Source: Bombyx mori
Lineage: Eukaryota > Arthropoda > Insecta > Lepidoptera > Bombycidae
NCBI RefSeq assembly: GCF_030269925.1
Contig: NC_085110.1
Location: 2,108,001 to 2,172,000, forward strand
Direction: 5' to 3'
DNA length: 64,000 nt
Part shown: positions 10,760-21,727 of the stretch, one piece after another
How positions within the stretch are numbered: position 1 is the first letter of the stretch
How the letters are laid out: each line of letters begins with the position of its first letter
Notes under the pieces: generated by a model
Seen by the model: the letters and a program-made list of their open reading frames with translations, nothing else
Database searches by the model: none
Told to the model about the DNA's origin: nothing
Made by a program: the position numbers and the translations under genes

Positions 10760-11025
10760 TTTTAAATGAAGGAATCCTGGTAGTCTAAAGGCTTTTCAAG
10801 TTTCACCAGGACAGGTAGGCGAGCAAAGGCTCAGCCCAGAGGGGATTGGATTTGCTAACAGCTGCCCGAGCGTCTCCAGAGAAGATCTAACAACTCAAGA
10901 GCAATTTCTTCGCGAATGAACCTACTTCGGGATCGGAATCGCGACTCACTGAGAAGATCCAGCGGATTACGTTACACGAATACGGCTACCAGAGTCCCTA
11001 AGTCTGCTCCTAGAGCTGAAGAGTT
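10760..11025 (-). mobile_element. BMC1-like LINE 3' fragment with internal deletion
   Basis: Aligns by eye with the 3' end of the full LINE at 39814-44973: GTTTCACCAGGACAGG..., GCTCAGCC..., GATCGGAATCGCGAC..., then the ORF2 end (AGTCCCTAAGTCTGCTCC). About 60 bases between the ORF2 end and the GATCC...TGAG block are missing. Confidence 0.7.
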
Positions 11026-11384
11026 AATTATGCGACGCAACATTAATACTTAAGAAAAACGTTATGAATGATATTCTAAATAAATTTAAATATCTATTTT
11101 TTTCATTTTTTAGGTGTAAAGTAATATTATTATCACTATATTCCTGATATTTATTCTATTTTCTTGAAATAATAAGTACACGGCGCTTAATAGCTTTTGT
11201 TAGTTGATTTTTGATCACCCGGTGGCTGGTAGAAGTAATAAGACCGCCTATTGCATTTTTCTATTTGATAATGTTTTTTTGTTGCATTTTTGTCTATAAT
11301 AAACGAATGCACAATAAATGTCTCCTCTACTCTAATAGAAATATAGGTTAGATCTTGAATGACCCTCGTAGCCAATGCTAAGTG

Positions 11385-11515
11385 ACAGAGCTGGCTACCA
11401 CTGGGCACTCTTCTCAAACCTCGTTGAAGCGCACTGGATGAACTCTGGTCCGGTCTTGGTTCGGCAGCGGTGGTGTAGTGACAGAAGGAGGCAGCAGCAG
11501 AACACTTACCTGGAA
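11385..11515 (-). other. coding-like, GC-richer remnant, unassigned
   Basis: Minus-strand text after a TTGTTTTCCAG acceptor-like site reads through TPPLPNQDRTRVHPVRFNEV in one frame before a stop. The base composition contrasts with its AT-rich flanks. It could be a LINE ORF remnant or a host exon. I cannot decide and name no function. Confidence 0.2.
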
Positions 11516-11640
11516 AACAATAATATTACAGAATGAATCAAATTTTAGAAGAGACGCATAATATAGTCGATTAATATTTCTATTAACACACACATATATA
11601 TGGTTAAAGACAGAGAACAATTAAGTATAATTTACTCTTC

Positions 11641-11932
11641 TTTTTTTTTATTGCTTAGATGGGTGGACGAGCTCACAGCCCACCTGGTGTTAAGTGGTTA
11701 CTGGATCCCATAGACATCTACAACGTAAACGCACCACCCACCTTGAGATATAATTTGTAAGGTCTCAAGTATAGTTATAACGTCTGCCCCACCCTTCAAA
11801 CCGAAACGCATTACTGCTTAACGGCAAAAATCCTGGTGGTACCTACCCGCGCGGACTCTCAAGAGGTCCTACCACCAGTAATTACGAAAATTATAATTTT
11901 GCGGGTTTGATTTTTATTACACGATGTCTTCT
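11641..11932 (-). mobile_element. Bm1 SINE, part of head missing
   Basis: Runs from poly(T)-ATTGCTTAGATGGGTGG to TTTTTATTACACGATGT, so it extends past the headless boundary into the tRNA-distal part but lacks the A and B boxes. Confidence 0.85.
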
Positions 11933-12663
11933 GTTTGTCTATTGATTTTCTTTTCCACTGGTCAAACCCGGCTCGCTTTGCTGGGCGATCTTCGATTGGA
12001 TCGCTACCAAGCTTGACAGGGGCGGTCCATAGACCTATACTTGTGAAGATTTCCTGAGAATTTAAATTCAGAATTGTTCAAGCCGTATCGGAGTCTACAG
12101 AGGGAAGCACATTCCTACACATCGACTTTTATATAGTTGGCGAGCTTCACTGTTCTAAGCTTTATATGTCAAAAAGAAAAGAGAAAATCTGATTGTGGTC
12201 GGATTTCGATCCCTGTTACAAAAACATACGTTCCTTTCAAATTTAATGTAATAAGTTAGTTATTTCATTTTGTAGCTGTGAAACAATTAAAATTATGAAT
12301 TAAATGGATGTAGCGCATTCGCGTATTAGACAATGCGACATGAATTCGTCTTTCATTCTTATACTATATCAATCTTTTCCAGAATTTCTGTAAATTAAAC
12401 GGTCGTCTAGAAGATACCGCTTTTAGCGATAAGACCGCCTGTTGTACAAATGTATTTGCTTTTTGACTATTTTTATATAGGTAGTATAAATTGTATTTTA
12501 TTTATTTATTTATAACTTCTTATACTAGAAAGTATCAAGGCGGACCTAATGCCATAGGCATTCTCTAACAGTCTACCTTAGGGGAGTGCAGATATGAAGC
12601 TTGGTAGGTGCAGTGTGAAGGTGATATTACTTATTTGGTATATATTTTGGTGTGCAATAAAGT
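11933..12663. other. intergenic stretch, no gene
   Basis: No gene or recognised repeat. Confidence 0.35.
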
Positions 12664-12681
12664 ATATTCTCTCTGTCTCTC

Positions 12682-13055
12682 TTTTTTTTTTTTTTTAGTG
12701 CTCCTGTAGGCAGACGAGCATACGGCCCACCTGATGGTGAATGGTTACCGTCTCCAATAGACTTCAGCAATGCCAAGGGCAGAGCCAGTCCGCTGCTTAA
12801 TAATCTCCACAAGCCTCGTTTGAAGAAGGGCATGTCATAGCGCTCGGGAAACACCGTGGAGGGGAGCTCATTCCATATCCGGATGGTACGTGGCAAAAAA
12901 TACCTCTGGAAACGCACTATGATTGTACGCAGTGGCTCCAGGTAGTATGGACGAACTCTACTTCGGTGGCGGGTGTTGCATTGGTAAAAATTAGATGATG
13001 GTAGCATCTCAAAAAAATTCTCAGAGCACTCCCCATGGAACATACGGTATCATCT
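12682..13055 (-). mobile_element. CR1-like LINE, ORF2 C-terminal end
   Basis: Reference copy for this family. The minus strand encodes RSRVRPYYLEPL, FLPRTIRIWNELPSTVFPER, FKRGLWRLL and a tail ending GGPYARLPTGALKK before poly(A). The FLPRTIRIWNELP motif is typical of reverse-transcriptase C-termini in CR1-type LINEs. The flanks are CT-rich on both sides (CTCTCTGTCTCTCT before, CCCTCTCTCTCT after), so the target duplication is probably CTCTCTCT-like. Catalytic parts are absent. Confidence 0.7.
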
Positions 13056-13057
13056 CC

Positions 13058-13088
<31 letters not shown>

Positions 13089-13089
13089 A
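13056..13089. repeat. (CT)n(TA)n microsatellite
   Basis: CTCTCTCTCT followed by a run of about 12 TA units, at the 5' edge of the CR1-like insertion. Confidence 0.9.
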
Positions 13090-13614
13090 TGTTATATTAT
13101 AAATATGTAATGTTTCTGGACTACATCGAACGCCGTACCATAACAAATGCTTGAAATTTCCTGTTGTTAGATGCGAAGATTAAAAAGAGCATATGAAGAT
13201 ATGAATTTTAAATTGTGTATGATTACAGTAATGCCTCCATACGAGACGAGGTCGAGATCGGCTAGATATAACGCAGGTGGTGTACAAGGGCAGGGGGTTA
13301 CCAGGGCATCGATATTAACAGAATTACGGATTTCTAAAACATGCTTAATGTTTCAATTTTTTTTTCACCACAATACCGTAATTTATGTTAATATGTTACT
13401 TAATTGTTACTTGTATTTTTATCAGTTTCAGATTTAACATGATATTTTCGAAGGTTCTAAGTTAAAAGAATAGAAATTCAATGTATCTAATAACCAGTAG
13501 ATACTTTAGGCCTTAGGGCGACTTTAAACTTTGTGTATTAAAACGCTACAAAAAATAAGTAATTAAAATTTAAATTACATATATTTGCTACTAATAGATA
13601 TCTAAGTACCTAGT
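13090..13614. other. AT-rich intergenic stretch
   Basis: No gene recognised. An 88-codon plus-strand frame (13171-13437) has no recognisable domain and a low-complexity end. Confidence 0.35.
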
Positions 13615-13828
13615 ACCAGAATGCCGAGACAATTGCTCTATGGCAAACCAGAAGGCCGCAGAAGTCGTGGCAGACCCAAACTCCGATGGTTGGATGGCGT
13701 GGAGCGCGACCTCAAAAATATCGGCGTCAAGAACTGGAAGGAGAAAGCCCTGAACAGAGCAGTCTGGAGAGACATACTGGATCAGGCTAAGGCCCACCCT
13801 GGGCTGTAAGGATTAAGATGATGATGAA
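13615..13828 (+). pseudogene. RTE-type LINE ORF C-terminal remnant
   Basis: Encodes MPRQLLYGKPEGRRSRGRPK, then LRWLDGVERDLKNIGVKNWK and a WRDILDQAKAHPGL end, followed by a stop and a GATGATGATGA tail. GRRSRGRP.LRW...W is the usual C-terminus of insect RTE-like polyproteins. The upstream RT and endonuclease domains are absent, so this is a 5'-truncated dead copy. Confidence 0.65.
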
Positions 13829-14312
13829 TAGATATCTAAATCGTCCAAACATTCGTTTTTATTTTCATACAAAATTTGGTATATTTTTCGTTTTCTAAAA
13901 CTCTGGTACCCCCCACTGTAGATCCTCGACTGAGATTACGTCGCTATCAGCGCCACATCGCCGACTGTGCAACACTAATTTACATAAAAACTATTATTTT
14001 TTCGTCCGTCTTCCTTATCTCTTATCATCGATTTTTTTTTTCTTCGCTGCGCTACCTACGTGAATACTTTGTTATGAGTGAAGTAATTTAGATTTTATCC
14101 GTTGAAGGTATTGTTCGTCTAATACATCTGGGCAGGGTTCTATCGAGACTTATGATGTAGGAAACGATTATAAAGAGATCATTTTCCACCGCATGAGCGT
14201 CGACCTACCCGGTTGACTGACAGTCGGAATGTTGTCGTGAGCAACTTGTATCCATAACTTACCTAGTATTATTTATCTTGTAATAGCCTCTACTAAAGAT
14301 ATATCGCGAATA
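13829..14312. other. intergenic stretch, no gene
   Basis: No gene recognised between the RTE remnant and the mariner-type element. Confidence 0.35.
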
Positions 14313-14314
14313 TA

Positions 14315-15623
14315 CAGGGTGGCCCATAAGTCCTTTGATATGAAAAAAAAATTATTAAAATAAAACTAATTACATTATGAATTAAATTTTTATTTACATA
14401 AAAAGCTTAAAAAACGGGAATTATTTTTTGAAAATAACATCTCCTAAATGTAATCCGTTGCGATCACGGCACTCTTGCAAACGACGTCTAAAATTGTCGA
14501 TGACTGCGCGGCACGTCACTGCTGAAATGCTTGTCATTTCTCTGCGGATGTTTTCTTTTAGGGCCTCAATTGACCGCGGGTTTGTGTCGTATACTTTAGC
14601 CTTAAGGTAGCCCCACAAAAAAAAATCCATCGGGGTCAGATCTGGACTACGTGGAGGCCAGGAAATGTCTCCTCTCTTAGAGATAACTTTGCCAGGAAAA
14701 AGTTGACGGATAACGGGCATAGCAGTGTTAGAGGTGTGAGAAGTGGCCCCATCCTGTTGAAACCACGTCCTGGCATTAAAGCCTGAAAAGTTTTGCAATT
14801 CTGGTATGAAAAACTCTTCGATCATAGCCACATATCGCTCCGACGTAACAGTAACTGCGCGCCCTCTGCCATCCTCAAAGAAGTAAGACCCTAGGATACC
14901 ATGGGCTGACATAGCGGCCCAAACAGTCACTTTCGGACTATGTAAGGGCTTCTGATGCTTAAGTTTTGGATTGATGGGGCTCCAATAGCGGCAATTTTGT
15001 TTACTAACATGCCCGTTAAGATGGAAATGAGCCTCGTCAGAGAACATTATGTTATTGAAGGAAGTAAACCGATTCAACATTTCATTCGCATAATTTTGTC
15101 TTTGAATACCGTCAGTTTCCTTTAATTCTTGAACCAACTGAATTTTGTAAGGGTGCATATGTAAATCTTTCTTCAAAATCCGTTGTAACGATGTCCTGGA
15201 TACGTTTAATGCTCTGGCGCGCTTACGAGTTGACTGTGTCGGATTTTCGCGAATAGACTGTGTCACTGTGTCTATGTTTTGTTCCGTACGTGACGTCCTT
15301 GAGCGACCCAACCGCGGTTTATCTAACGTCGAACCGGTCTCCTCGAACTTAGCAACCCAGTTCTTAATCGTTTGAAGAGTTGGAGTGTCGTCAAAGTTGT
15401 GTAAACCTTTGTGTTCTCGAAATTTACGCCGCGCAACGGTTGCCGAATTGTCGTTTTTATAAAACTCGCCACACAAAACGCACGGTCCGCTCCGGTAAAA
15501 CGCTCCAACGCGACTAAATTCCCAGAAACCGAAGTTACTCCCCCCGCTTCCCCTGCACCGCTCACGCGCGCCCTGTTCGTTTTATTCAAATTTTACTTTT
15601 CAAAGGACTTATGGGCCACCCTG
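14315..15623 (-). mobile_element. complete Tc1/mariner-type element, DD41D (rosa-like)
   Basis: A 1309-bp DNA transposon. The left end CAGGGTGGCCCATAAGTCCT (14315) is an exact inverted match to the right end for 24 bases (15600-15623). Both ends abut a TA dinucleotide (14313-14314, 15624-15625), the target duplication typical of the IS630/Tc1/mariner superfamily. One transposase gene on the minus strand fills the interior. The third catalytic spacing (41 residues) points to the DD41D 'rosa' group, a name given from memory. Structure is complete but the gene is frameshifted. Confidence 0.9.
14421..15589 (-). pseudogene. DD41D mariner-type transposase, frameshifted
   Basis: Transposase for the surrounding element: it would bind the terminal repeats and cut and rejoin DNA at TA. 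The main frame (14421-15476, 351 codons) has a paired helix-turn-helix region (residues ~1-110, including TIKNWVAKFEETGSTLDKPR and the hinge GRSRTSR) and a DDE core. The candidate triad is D147 (FSDEAHFHL), D242 (WFQQDGATSHT) and D284 (SPDLTPMDFFLWGYLK), with 41 residues between the last two. The frame has no ATG at its start. The likely upstream N-terminus (RFTGADRAFCV, about 15502-15470) lies in another frame, so a small indel near 15470-15480 separates the two. The N-terminal frame also has no clear ATG start (its 15589 opening codon is TTG). Probably inactive, or expressed only by frameshift. Confidence 0.85.
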
Positions 15624-15625
15624 TA

Positions 15626-17569
15626 CCTAGACTTTACTGAAATACAACTAATAAAATGAACACCAATAAGACAACGAAATTCTTCATTTCCTAGTTAATG
15701 GACTCTCCCAATCTCTATAGACGATGCCACAAGCTTCTTCAGAATACCCCGCTACATCCTAGTCAGCGGGAAATATAATCAAGCCCTATCTGCTATGAAA
15801 ATTTTCTTCAGGACACATTGACTACTTGAATCTTCTTCAAATTTCTCCATTTTAATGGTGGTAGTAGAGGATACTAGCATCCCATCAGCACATACTCCGA
15901 AGCAGCTATACCAGACCAGTTCGAAAACTAAGATAGCCCTAAATAGAATGAGCGCCATTTAGACTCATTGTCAAATAGACCTTGAATTTGGTTTTCAAAT
16001 TACGATACTTCTAAACATCACTAAGAATATACTATTAATAAAAAGCATCGAACTTCGTCAAGCTGTATTCTGTCCGTCATAAGATTTAAACCTGCTACTT
16101 TGGATTCATAAAAGAAATCTCTGTTCTTGTTCATACACAGAATACAAAATTAAATAGAGGTGTTTTTAATACATTATATTAAATCGTGCGGTTTGTTTGT
16201 TTTGATGGTCACTTAATTAGTCATGAATTGTTTAATTGACTTAGACGCGGACACTGAACATATTCTTACAAACTTACGTATTACTGCGATACAACGAGTT
16301 TGTATTAGTAAAATTAATTTCACCCTTTTTCACCTGTACCACTATCTACCATCTCTGACCGGGTATAGTGCAAAAAAAAAAAAAACTGATCGGGAATGTT
16401 CCCTGGGTAAACTCCATCCCTAAACGCGACCGGAAATATGTGTGACGAAAAACTTTATTTCAAAGCTATCATATTGCCACATTGCTAGAGCACTCTTGAA
16501 ATGACAAGCAAAAGCTTTCAATTTTATTTATCTTTAAAGAGGGTAGATAAAACCTAAGGACACAATTTAGAATGGAAGCTAAATTAGTGCTATTTGGATA
16601 TTTTATTCAGATTATAAAGGAATTTCTTGATTGGTTCAGTTAATTTTAAATAATTGTCGTTTGCGGGATATCTCGAATGTTATGACACGTCCGTTTTGAA
16701 CAAGATTTGAAAGCGGTACATCATAGCGGCAATGGGAAGCTTGGCCATTTCCCAAGAATCCTAATCGTATCAGCAACAGTTACAAGCCCACGCTATCGGC
16801 TGGCTTTAAAGAAAAAAAAAGCAATTTATTAACTAGCATCGACCTCATCCTACCCACATTTGAACAAATTTATTTGCTATCATGTGTTACACCAACTATC
16901 AAGGTTAAAGGTCCCAATTTTAGTCCCACACTTACTTGGACGATCGTGGAAATGAAAATATCGTTCTGAAGTGGTCCGATTGCTAACGAACAGGATTGAA
17001 TAGGTCTGTATTGAGAAGTGTCACTTCTGAACCGTGCGTATTCAATGAGAGAAATGATGTTGGGCGACGGCGCCGCGTCCCATCAGCAATTGATAAGCTC
17101 TATATAAATCAGTCGGCCTGTACCGCACGCTGATAATACACAGCCCTCGCGAGATAAACGTATTAATCTCTAAGATTCTGTACGGCCCTTTAATGGACTT
17201 TAAAAGCATGTGTACCTACCTATATGTGTGTTTGAAAAAATTCAAGGAATTCTTTTGTATGTGTGTGTGTGTTTGTGTGTTTTTTTTTTGGGGTATAAGA
17301 TGGACAGATGAGCCAAAGGACCAAATGGATTTTGACTTAACTTTTATTGTATTGTATAGACGCACCAAAAAAACAACGGATTGCAGCTTAGAATGAATAT
17401 TAGATGTAATAAGCTATTACACGTACAGAATACGCAATCGATTTAAAAGTACAATCGTTGCCTTATTATTCGTGAGTATTCGTGAGCGTCTTTCGAGCTA
17501 CGCACATTGGTGTTATCTATGCTTTCCATTGGTTTTATTAGTAAGTTTATTTTTATTTTTTATAGTATA
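15626..17569. other. long intergenic stretch, no gene
   Basis: Nearly 2 kb without a recognised gene or repeat. An A13 run lies near 16373-16385 and a TGTGTGTGTGTTTGTGTG tract near 17262-17281 before a T run. Confidence 0.4.
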
Positions 17570-17863
17570 CTAGCTGACCCGGCAGACTTCGTTGTGCCTC
17601 AATTGATAAATAAAAGACCTAAGCTTTTGTATAAAATAATCTTAAAACAAACAAAAGGAATCCGTCCGACGGGGGACACAACAAAGGAAAAACAAAATTG
17701 TTATTGTTATTTAATTGCGAGCATTTTCATATTTACCTCCTTTATACCTTCTCTGGACTTCCACAAATAATTCAAGACCAAAGTTAGCCAAATCGGTCCA
17801 GCCGTTCTCGAGTTTTAGCGAGACCAACGAACAGCAGTTCATTTTTATATATAAAGAAGAAGA
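17570..17863 (-). mobile_element. non-autonomous Helitron, ~290-bp family
   Basis: The low end reads A|CTAGCTGACCCGGCAGACT (3' end on minus). The other end carries a TC start preceded by A on the minus strand. Same family as 7074-7363. Confidence 0.65.
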
Positions 17864-17907
17864 TTATTATTTTTAATTTTGATTTTATTATTATTTATAT
17901 TATATTT

Positions 17908-18057
17908 TGTAACTATACTTGAGACCTCAGAACTTATATCTCAAGGTGGATAGCGCGTTTACGTCGTAGATATCTATGGGCTTCAGTAACCACTTAATAA
18001 CAGGTGGACTGTGAGCTCGTCCATCCATTTAACATCCATTTAAGCAATAAAAAAAAT
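17908..18057 (+). mobile_element. Bm1 SINE, 3' part only
   Basis: From GTAACTATACTTGAGACCTC to TTTAAGCAATAAAAAA. It carries a short duplication of CATCCATTTAA near the tail. Confidence 0.8.
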
Positions 18058-18719
18058 TAGTAGCACGAGCTATTATTATAATAGTAATAGCCGTTTCATT
18101 AGGAGCTCAAGACATAGAATCTAACCAAATAATGTTTGTATTTTTTTTATTTCAAATTAGACGGGAGCTAACACAATTTTTAAATGTCGTCTATGACGAC
18201 GAAAACCGTAAAATATTCGAAAGGTCGGAAATAATAATAATATGACATGACACAAAACCGTAAAAGTGGTATTCAAAATATCCTTTACTAATTAATTTTG
18301 GAATTGGAAATCATGAAATCATACATGCTAGATGATCGCAGTTTCTCAAACTTTTTTGAAATTTTCGTTTGTTTTTTTTTGTCATGAAGAAATATCATTT
18401 CGAGGGGTGACAAGCTATTCAGCTTAAACGACATTTATCTTTGTGACTAAAGCTGCGTCTTATTTGGTATTTGCATTGACAGTTCGATGTTTTTAATTGA
18501 ACTTCAATTAAGCTTACTCCACTGAAATAACTGAAGAAGCTTTTTTTGTTATGATATTTTTTCCAAATTTTAAACTTTAAATGGTTCTTCTGTAATGTTT
18601 GCAAAAATGTCACTTAAACTAATAGCCTTTCTACCCTTGATTTGGTGTCGATCTAAGCTAAAAATGTTTTTAACAGCTTATTAAAGCAATAAAACACTAA
18701 ACTTAACTAAGTTTAGTGG
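18058..18719. other. AT-rich intergenic stretch
   Basis: No gene recognised. Confidence 0.35.
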
Positions 18720-18720
18720 T

Positions 18721-18965
18721 TATTTTTTTATTGCCTTTGCAGGCAGACGAGCATACGGCTTACCTGATGGTGAGTGATTACCATCGCCCATGAACTGCAG
18801 CAAGCCGCTGCCCATCATTAAGTACCCTCCACAAGCCTCGTTTGAAGAAAGACATGTCAACATGGCGCTCGGGAAACATCGTGCAGGGGAGCTTCCAAAG
18901 CTGGATGGTACGTGGCAAAAAAATCTCTGGAAACGCACTGTGGATGAACGCAGTGGCTCCAGGTA
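18721..18965 (-). mobile_element. CR1-like LINE 3' end
   Basis: Poly(T)-ATTGCCTTTGCAGGCAGACG at the low end, then the antisense of FKRGL, PERHVDM and FLPRTIQLWK-type coding, in two frames, so the copy is frameshifted. Confidence 0.65.
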
Positions 18966-19826
18966 TTAATACACCGCTTATATCAAACAGCAAAGGCACG
19001 TACCATACAAAGAATACCCATTGGTCGGCATATATATGAAATTATTACATTTTATGTAAAATGTTTGTATTAACATAACGTGTTTAAGATTACGTGGGCC
19101 GATCGTCAGCTTGATAAAACCATCGATAGATTATCTGATCTGTAGATCTGTGCCCCTCCCGTGACCCCCCACAGCTTGGGAGGTACCGTTAGAAACAAGA
19201 GCTATTGAAAAATTGCTTACTCGACTCTAACTGGAAATGGTAAATGTTAAAATATACACCTAAGCTCTGTTTGGATACATAATGAAACGATAAACGATAA
19301 TTTTGGCGTCATTAACTGCATTAATTAAATTATTTAAATGTTTAAACAATTTGAAATTAGGACGAAAAGTGTAGGTATCGAATTTAAATAGTTTCCTTCA
19401 ATCATTCATTTATATCGATAATTTAAGTGTTTTTAATCTTGTTTGAGAAGAGGGTTACGTAACACTTTACGACAGAAAGCAACGGCGTCCAAGGGCAGCT
19501 GCGTTTTAACAAAAACAAACACTAGTTGCAACTAAACTAAACATCGTATTGTCTTCCGTTTTAGCGAAACATACACATAATTAAGTAGTTTTAATTATAA
19601 AATAAACATATGTTTTTGCTGACGCTACAAAACAAATTTGTTCCGAAGATAATCTTACGATCGAATTACAGATCGCGGCGGGCGACGTAACACGGTCCGC
19701 TCACTGAAACAGTATTCATTTGTGGCTGACTCATTTTCAAGCTAGAATATATCAAATGATCACTAAAAGACAACTGAAAATATATTGAGGGATTACACGT
19801 CATTTCGGATCCTCAAGATCCACTTT
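18966..19826. other. intergenic stretch, no gene
   Basis: No gene recognised. Confidence 0.35.
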
Positions 19827-19886
19827 TTTTTTTTTATTGCTTAGATGGGCGGACGAGCTCACAGCCCACCTGGTGTTAAGTGGTGT
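19827..19886 (-). mobile_element. Bm1 SINE, very short 3' end
   Basis: Only poly(T)-ATTGCTTAGATGGGCGG through GTGTTAAGTGGTGTTAAG, about 60 bases. Confidence 0.75.
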
Positions 19887-20170
19887 TAAGAGGGTGTTGA
19901 ACTTAAAAAAACGTTGAAATATTAACACAGTAAAGTTGACTTTTCACTGTTATAATTATACAGACACTTAAATTACATAAACGATCGAGGATTACAATAA
20001 TAATTAGTGATACAGAGCCAATGGGTTTCTGAATGGCAACCACGTGCGATCGTGTGAGGACTTGAAACTCGCACGCCATGAACACACGCAATTCCATTCA
20101 GTATTGCCCGCCCTTAATTAAAATTATCATTTAGTCGAATATAAAGCGAACGAACGCATATTTATCAAAA
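19887..20170. other. intergenic stretch
   Basis: No gene recognised. Confidence 0.3.
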
Positions 20171-20316
20171 CTAGTGGTCCCGCAGTAGTCGAAATTCGAC
20201 TATAATTAATTGAAATTATAATTTTGAACATTATTATGGTTCTATTGTCAAAGACATTATACTTCTATAATCACAGATTTCGCCAAGACTACACTGTAGA
20301 CAAATAATATTAAAGA
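20171..20316 (-). mobile_element. Helitron 3' end, ~420-bp family, partial
   Basis: A|CTAGTGGTCCCGCAG at the low end, then the 17-base palindrome TAGTCGAAATTCGACTA. The copy stops after ~146 bases, exactly where the next 3' end begins. Its inner text (TAGACAAATAATATTAAAGA) is closest to the copy at 63760. Confidence 0.6.
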
Positions 20317-20742
20317 CTAGAAGTCCCGCAGTAGTCGAAATTCGACTAAAATTAATTGGAATTGTAAGTTTGTACACTATTATGATTGTATTTTATACTT
20401 CTATAATCACAAATTTTGCCAAGACTACACTATAAAAAATATTAACAAAGACAAAAAATATTTAATCTATTCTCAATTTGACAACAGACGCCAAGAACAA
20501 AAGTTTGACAATAAATAGTATGCATGCGTGTGTGCGTCAAATACATGGTATGTAGTGTGTGTAATGTTTTCTTTATTGATTTAATGTATCTTTTATGCAT
20601 TATTTTTAAAAAATATTAGCATTGCGCACTTCTTCTCTATATTCTCTATAAGTTTGGAAAATTTCATATTACTCCGTCCGCGCAATTTTCGTAAAAAGGG
20701 ATACAAAGTTTTTGCTTCACGTATTAATATATAAACAGCAGA
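20317..20742 (-). mobile_element. non-autonomous Helitron, ~420-bp family
   Basis: Low end A|CTAGAAGTCCCGCAG plus TAGTCGAAATTCGACTA; high end GCAAAAACTTTGTATCCC and AATACGTG-type 5' text on the minus strand. The palindrome just inside the CTAG end is the 3' hairpin expected of a Helitron. No Rep/helicase gene. Confidence 0.65.
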
Positions 20743-21029
20743 TCGAAAGTAACATTTACCAGAACAATTAACCAATGAATAAAAAAAAATCCAAATAAAA
20801 TTAAAACTCTCAAAATAACTCATTTTCATTATTATTTTAAATCTTTTGTTATGTTATGCACCGATTTTGATTCCAGTTCTGAGTTTTTTTTTTCTAATTT
20901 TGGACAAAGTTTCTAAACTGTGTATATTGGCTACGTCTAGCCTTTAGCCAGTTCAACAAGAGGGATCCATGTTGAAGTCTATTTTACATTTTAGCTCTAC
21001 GCTAGGTTAAAATATAAGCCTTCGTGTTT
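20743..21029. other. intergenic stretch
   Basis: No gene recognised. Confidence 0.3.
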
Positions 21030-21085
21030 TTTTTTTTATAAATGGGAGTTTTCTGGTGGCCTTTCCAGTTTCACCAGGACAGGAA
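21030..21085 (-). mobile_element. BMC1-like LINE, last ~50 bases
   Basis: Poly(T) then GGCCTTTCCAGTTTCACCAG and GACAGG, the extreme 3' UTR of the full LINE. Confidence 0.55.
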
Positions 21086-21194
21086 AACCTTGGTGTATAA
21101 TCTACCATAATAAATTCATTGAAGCTTCGACCTCATGTCTCAAGAAACATAAATCAGATAGACTGCGAGACTATGCTATCGAAAAAAAAAAATA

Positions 21195-21375
21195 TTTATG
21201 TTTATAAGTACCTCGGTGATTAAGGCTCCTAACTGCTGCCGCCAAGAGTCGTGGGTTTGATTCCCACATTGAGCAAACATTGTGTGTTGAACAGGTATGT
21301 TTGCTTCGTGTCTGGGTGTTTGTTATGTATTGAGCATCCTTACGTGGTAGCGGCTTAGGTTTCAAATTGTATGTC
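21195..21375 (+). mobile_element. tRNA-derived SINE candidate, not Bm1
   Basis: GTACCTCGGTGATTAAGGCT leads into a perfect T-arm, GTGGG-TTTGATT-CCCAC (about 21248-21264), which also gives a pol III B box. After the tRNA-like part comes GTTTGCTTCGTGTCTGGGTG, a block I associate with insect SINE bodies (from memory). There is no CCA end or poly(A), so a tRNA-derived SINE is more likely than a tRNA gene. Confidence 0.4.
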
Positions 21376-21473
21376 ATAGAGCGCAAATGTTTTACATATT
21401 GACAATGACCTAATATTGGTTTGTCGCTCGATAATAGATATTTATAATAGACATAAGCTATAATTTTCTTTTC

Positions 21474-21727
21474 CTCCCTATGCTGATAGCCTTGAGAGGC
21501 TATTTCAGCTTCGCCCTAGCTTGTAGGTGAGCTCACGGGGCTCAAATCGGAGTGATGCTAACATTGGCCCTAGCAAGAGCAGTGCTTCGCAGAATCTACC
21601 ACCCGATCGAAAACGCGACTCACTGAGAAGATCCGGCGAGAAACTCAGTGGGCTGTGTCTATGGGTTAATTCGCTTGCGACGAGGGGCTCGACGAGGACG
21701 GTGACCGGTGCTTGTGGTATAAGGTAA
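21474..21727 (-). mobile_element. jockey-like LINE 3' end fragment
   Basis: CCTCCCTATGCTGATAGCCT, GTGAGCTCACGGGG, AGAGCAGTGCTTCGCAGAAT, GAAGATCCGGCGAGAAACTC and GACCGGTGCTTGTGGTA occur in antisense order. The coding end (GTGATCG-type) is just reached. Confidence 0.75.

Noticed and set aside
15323..15589. Separate 88-codon gene on the minus strand upstream of the transposase
   Set aside because: Its RFTGADRAFCV part looks like the displaced N-terminus of the transposase; the rest is shadow.
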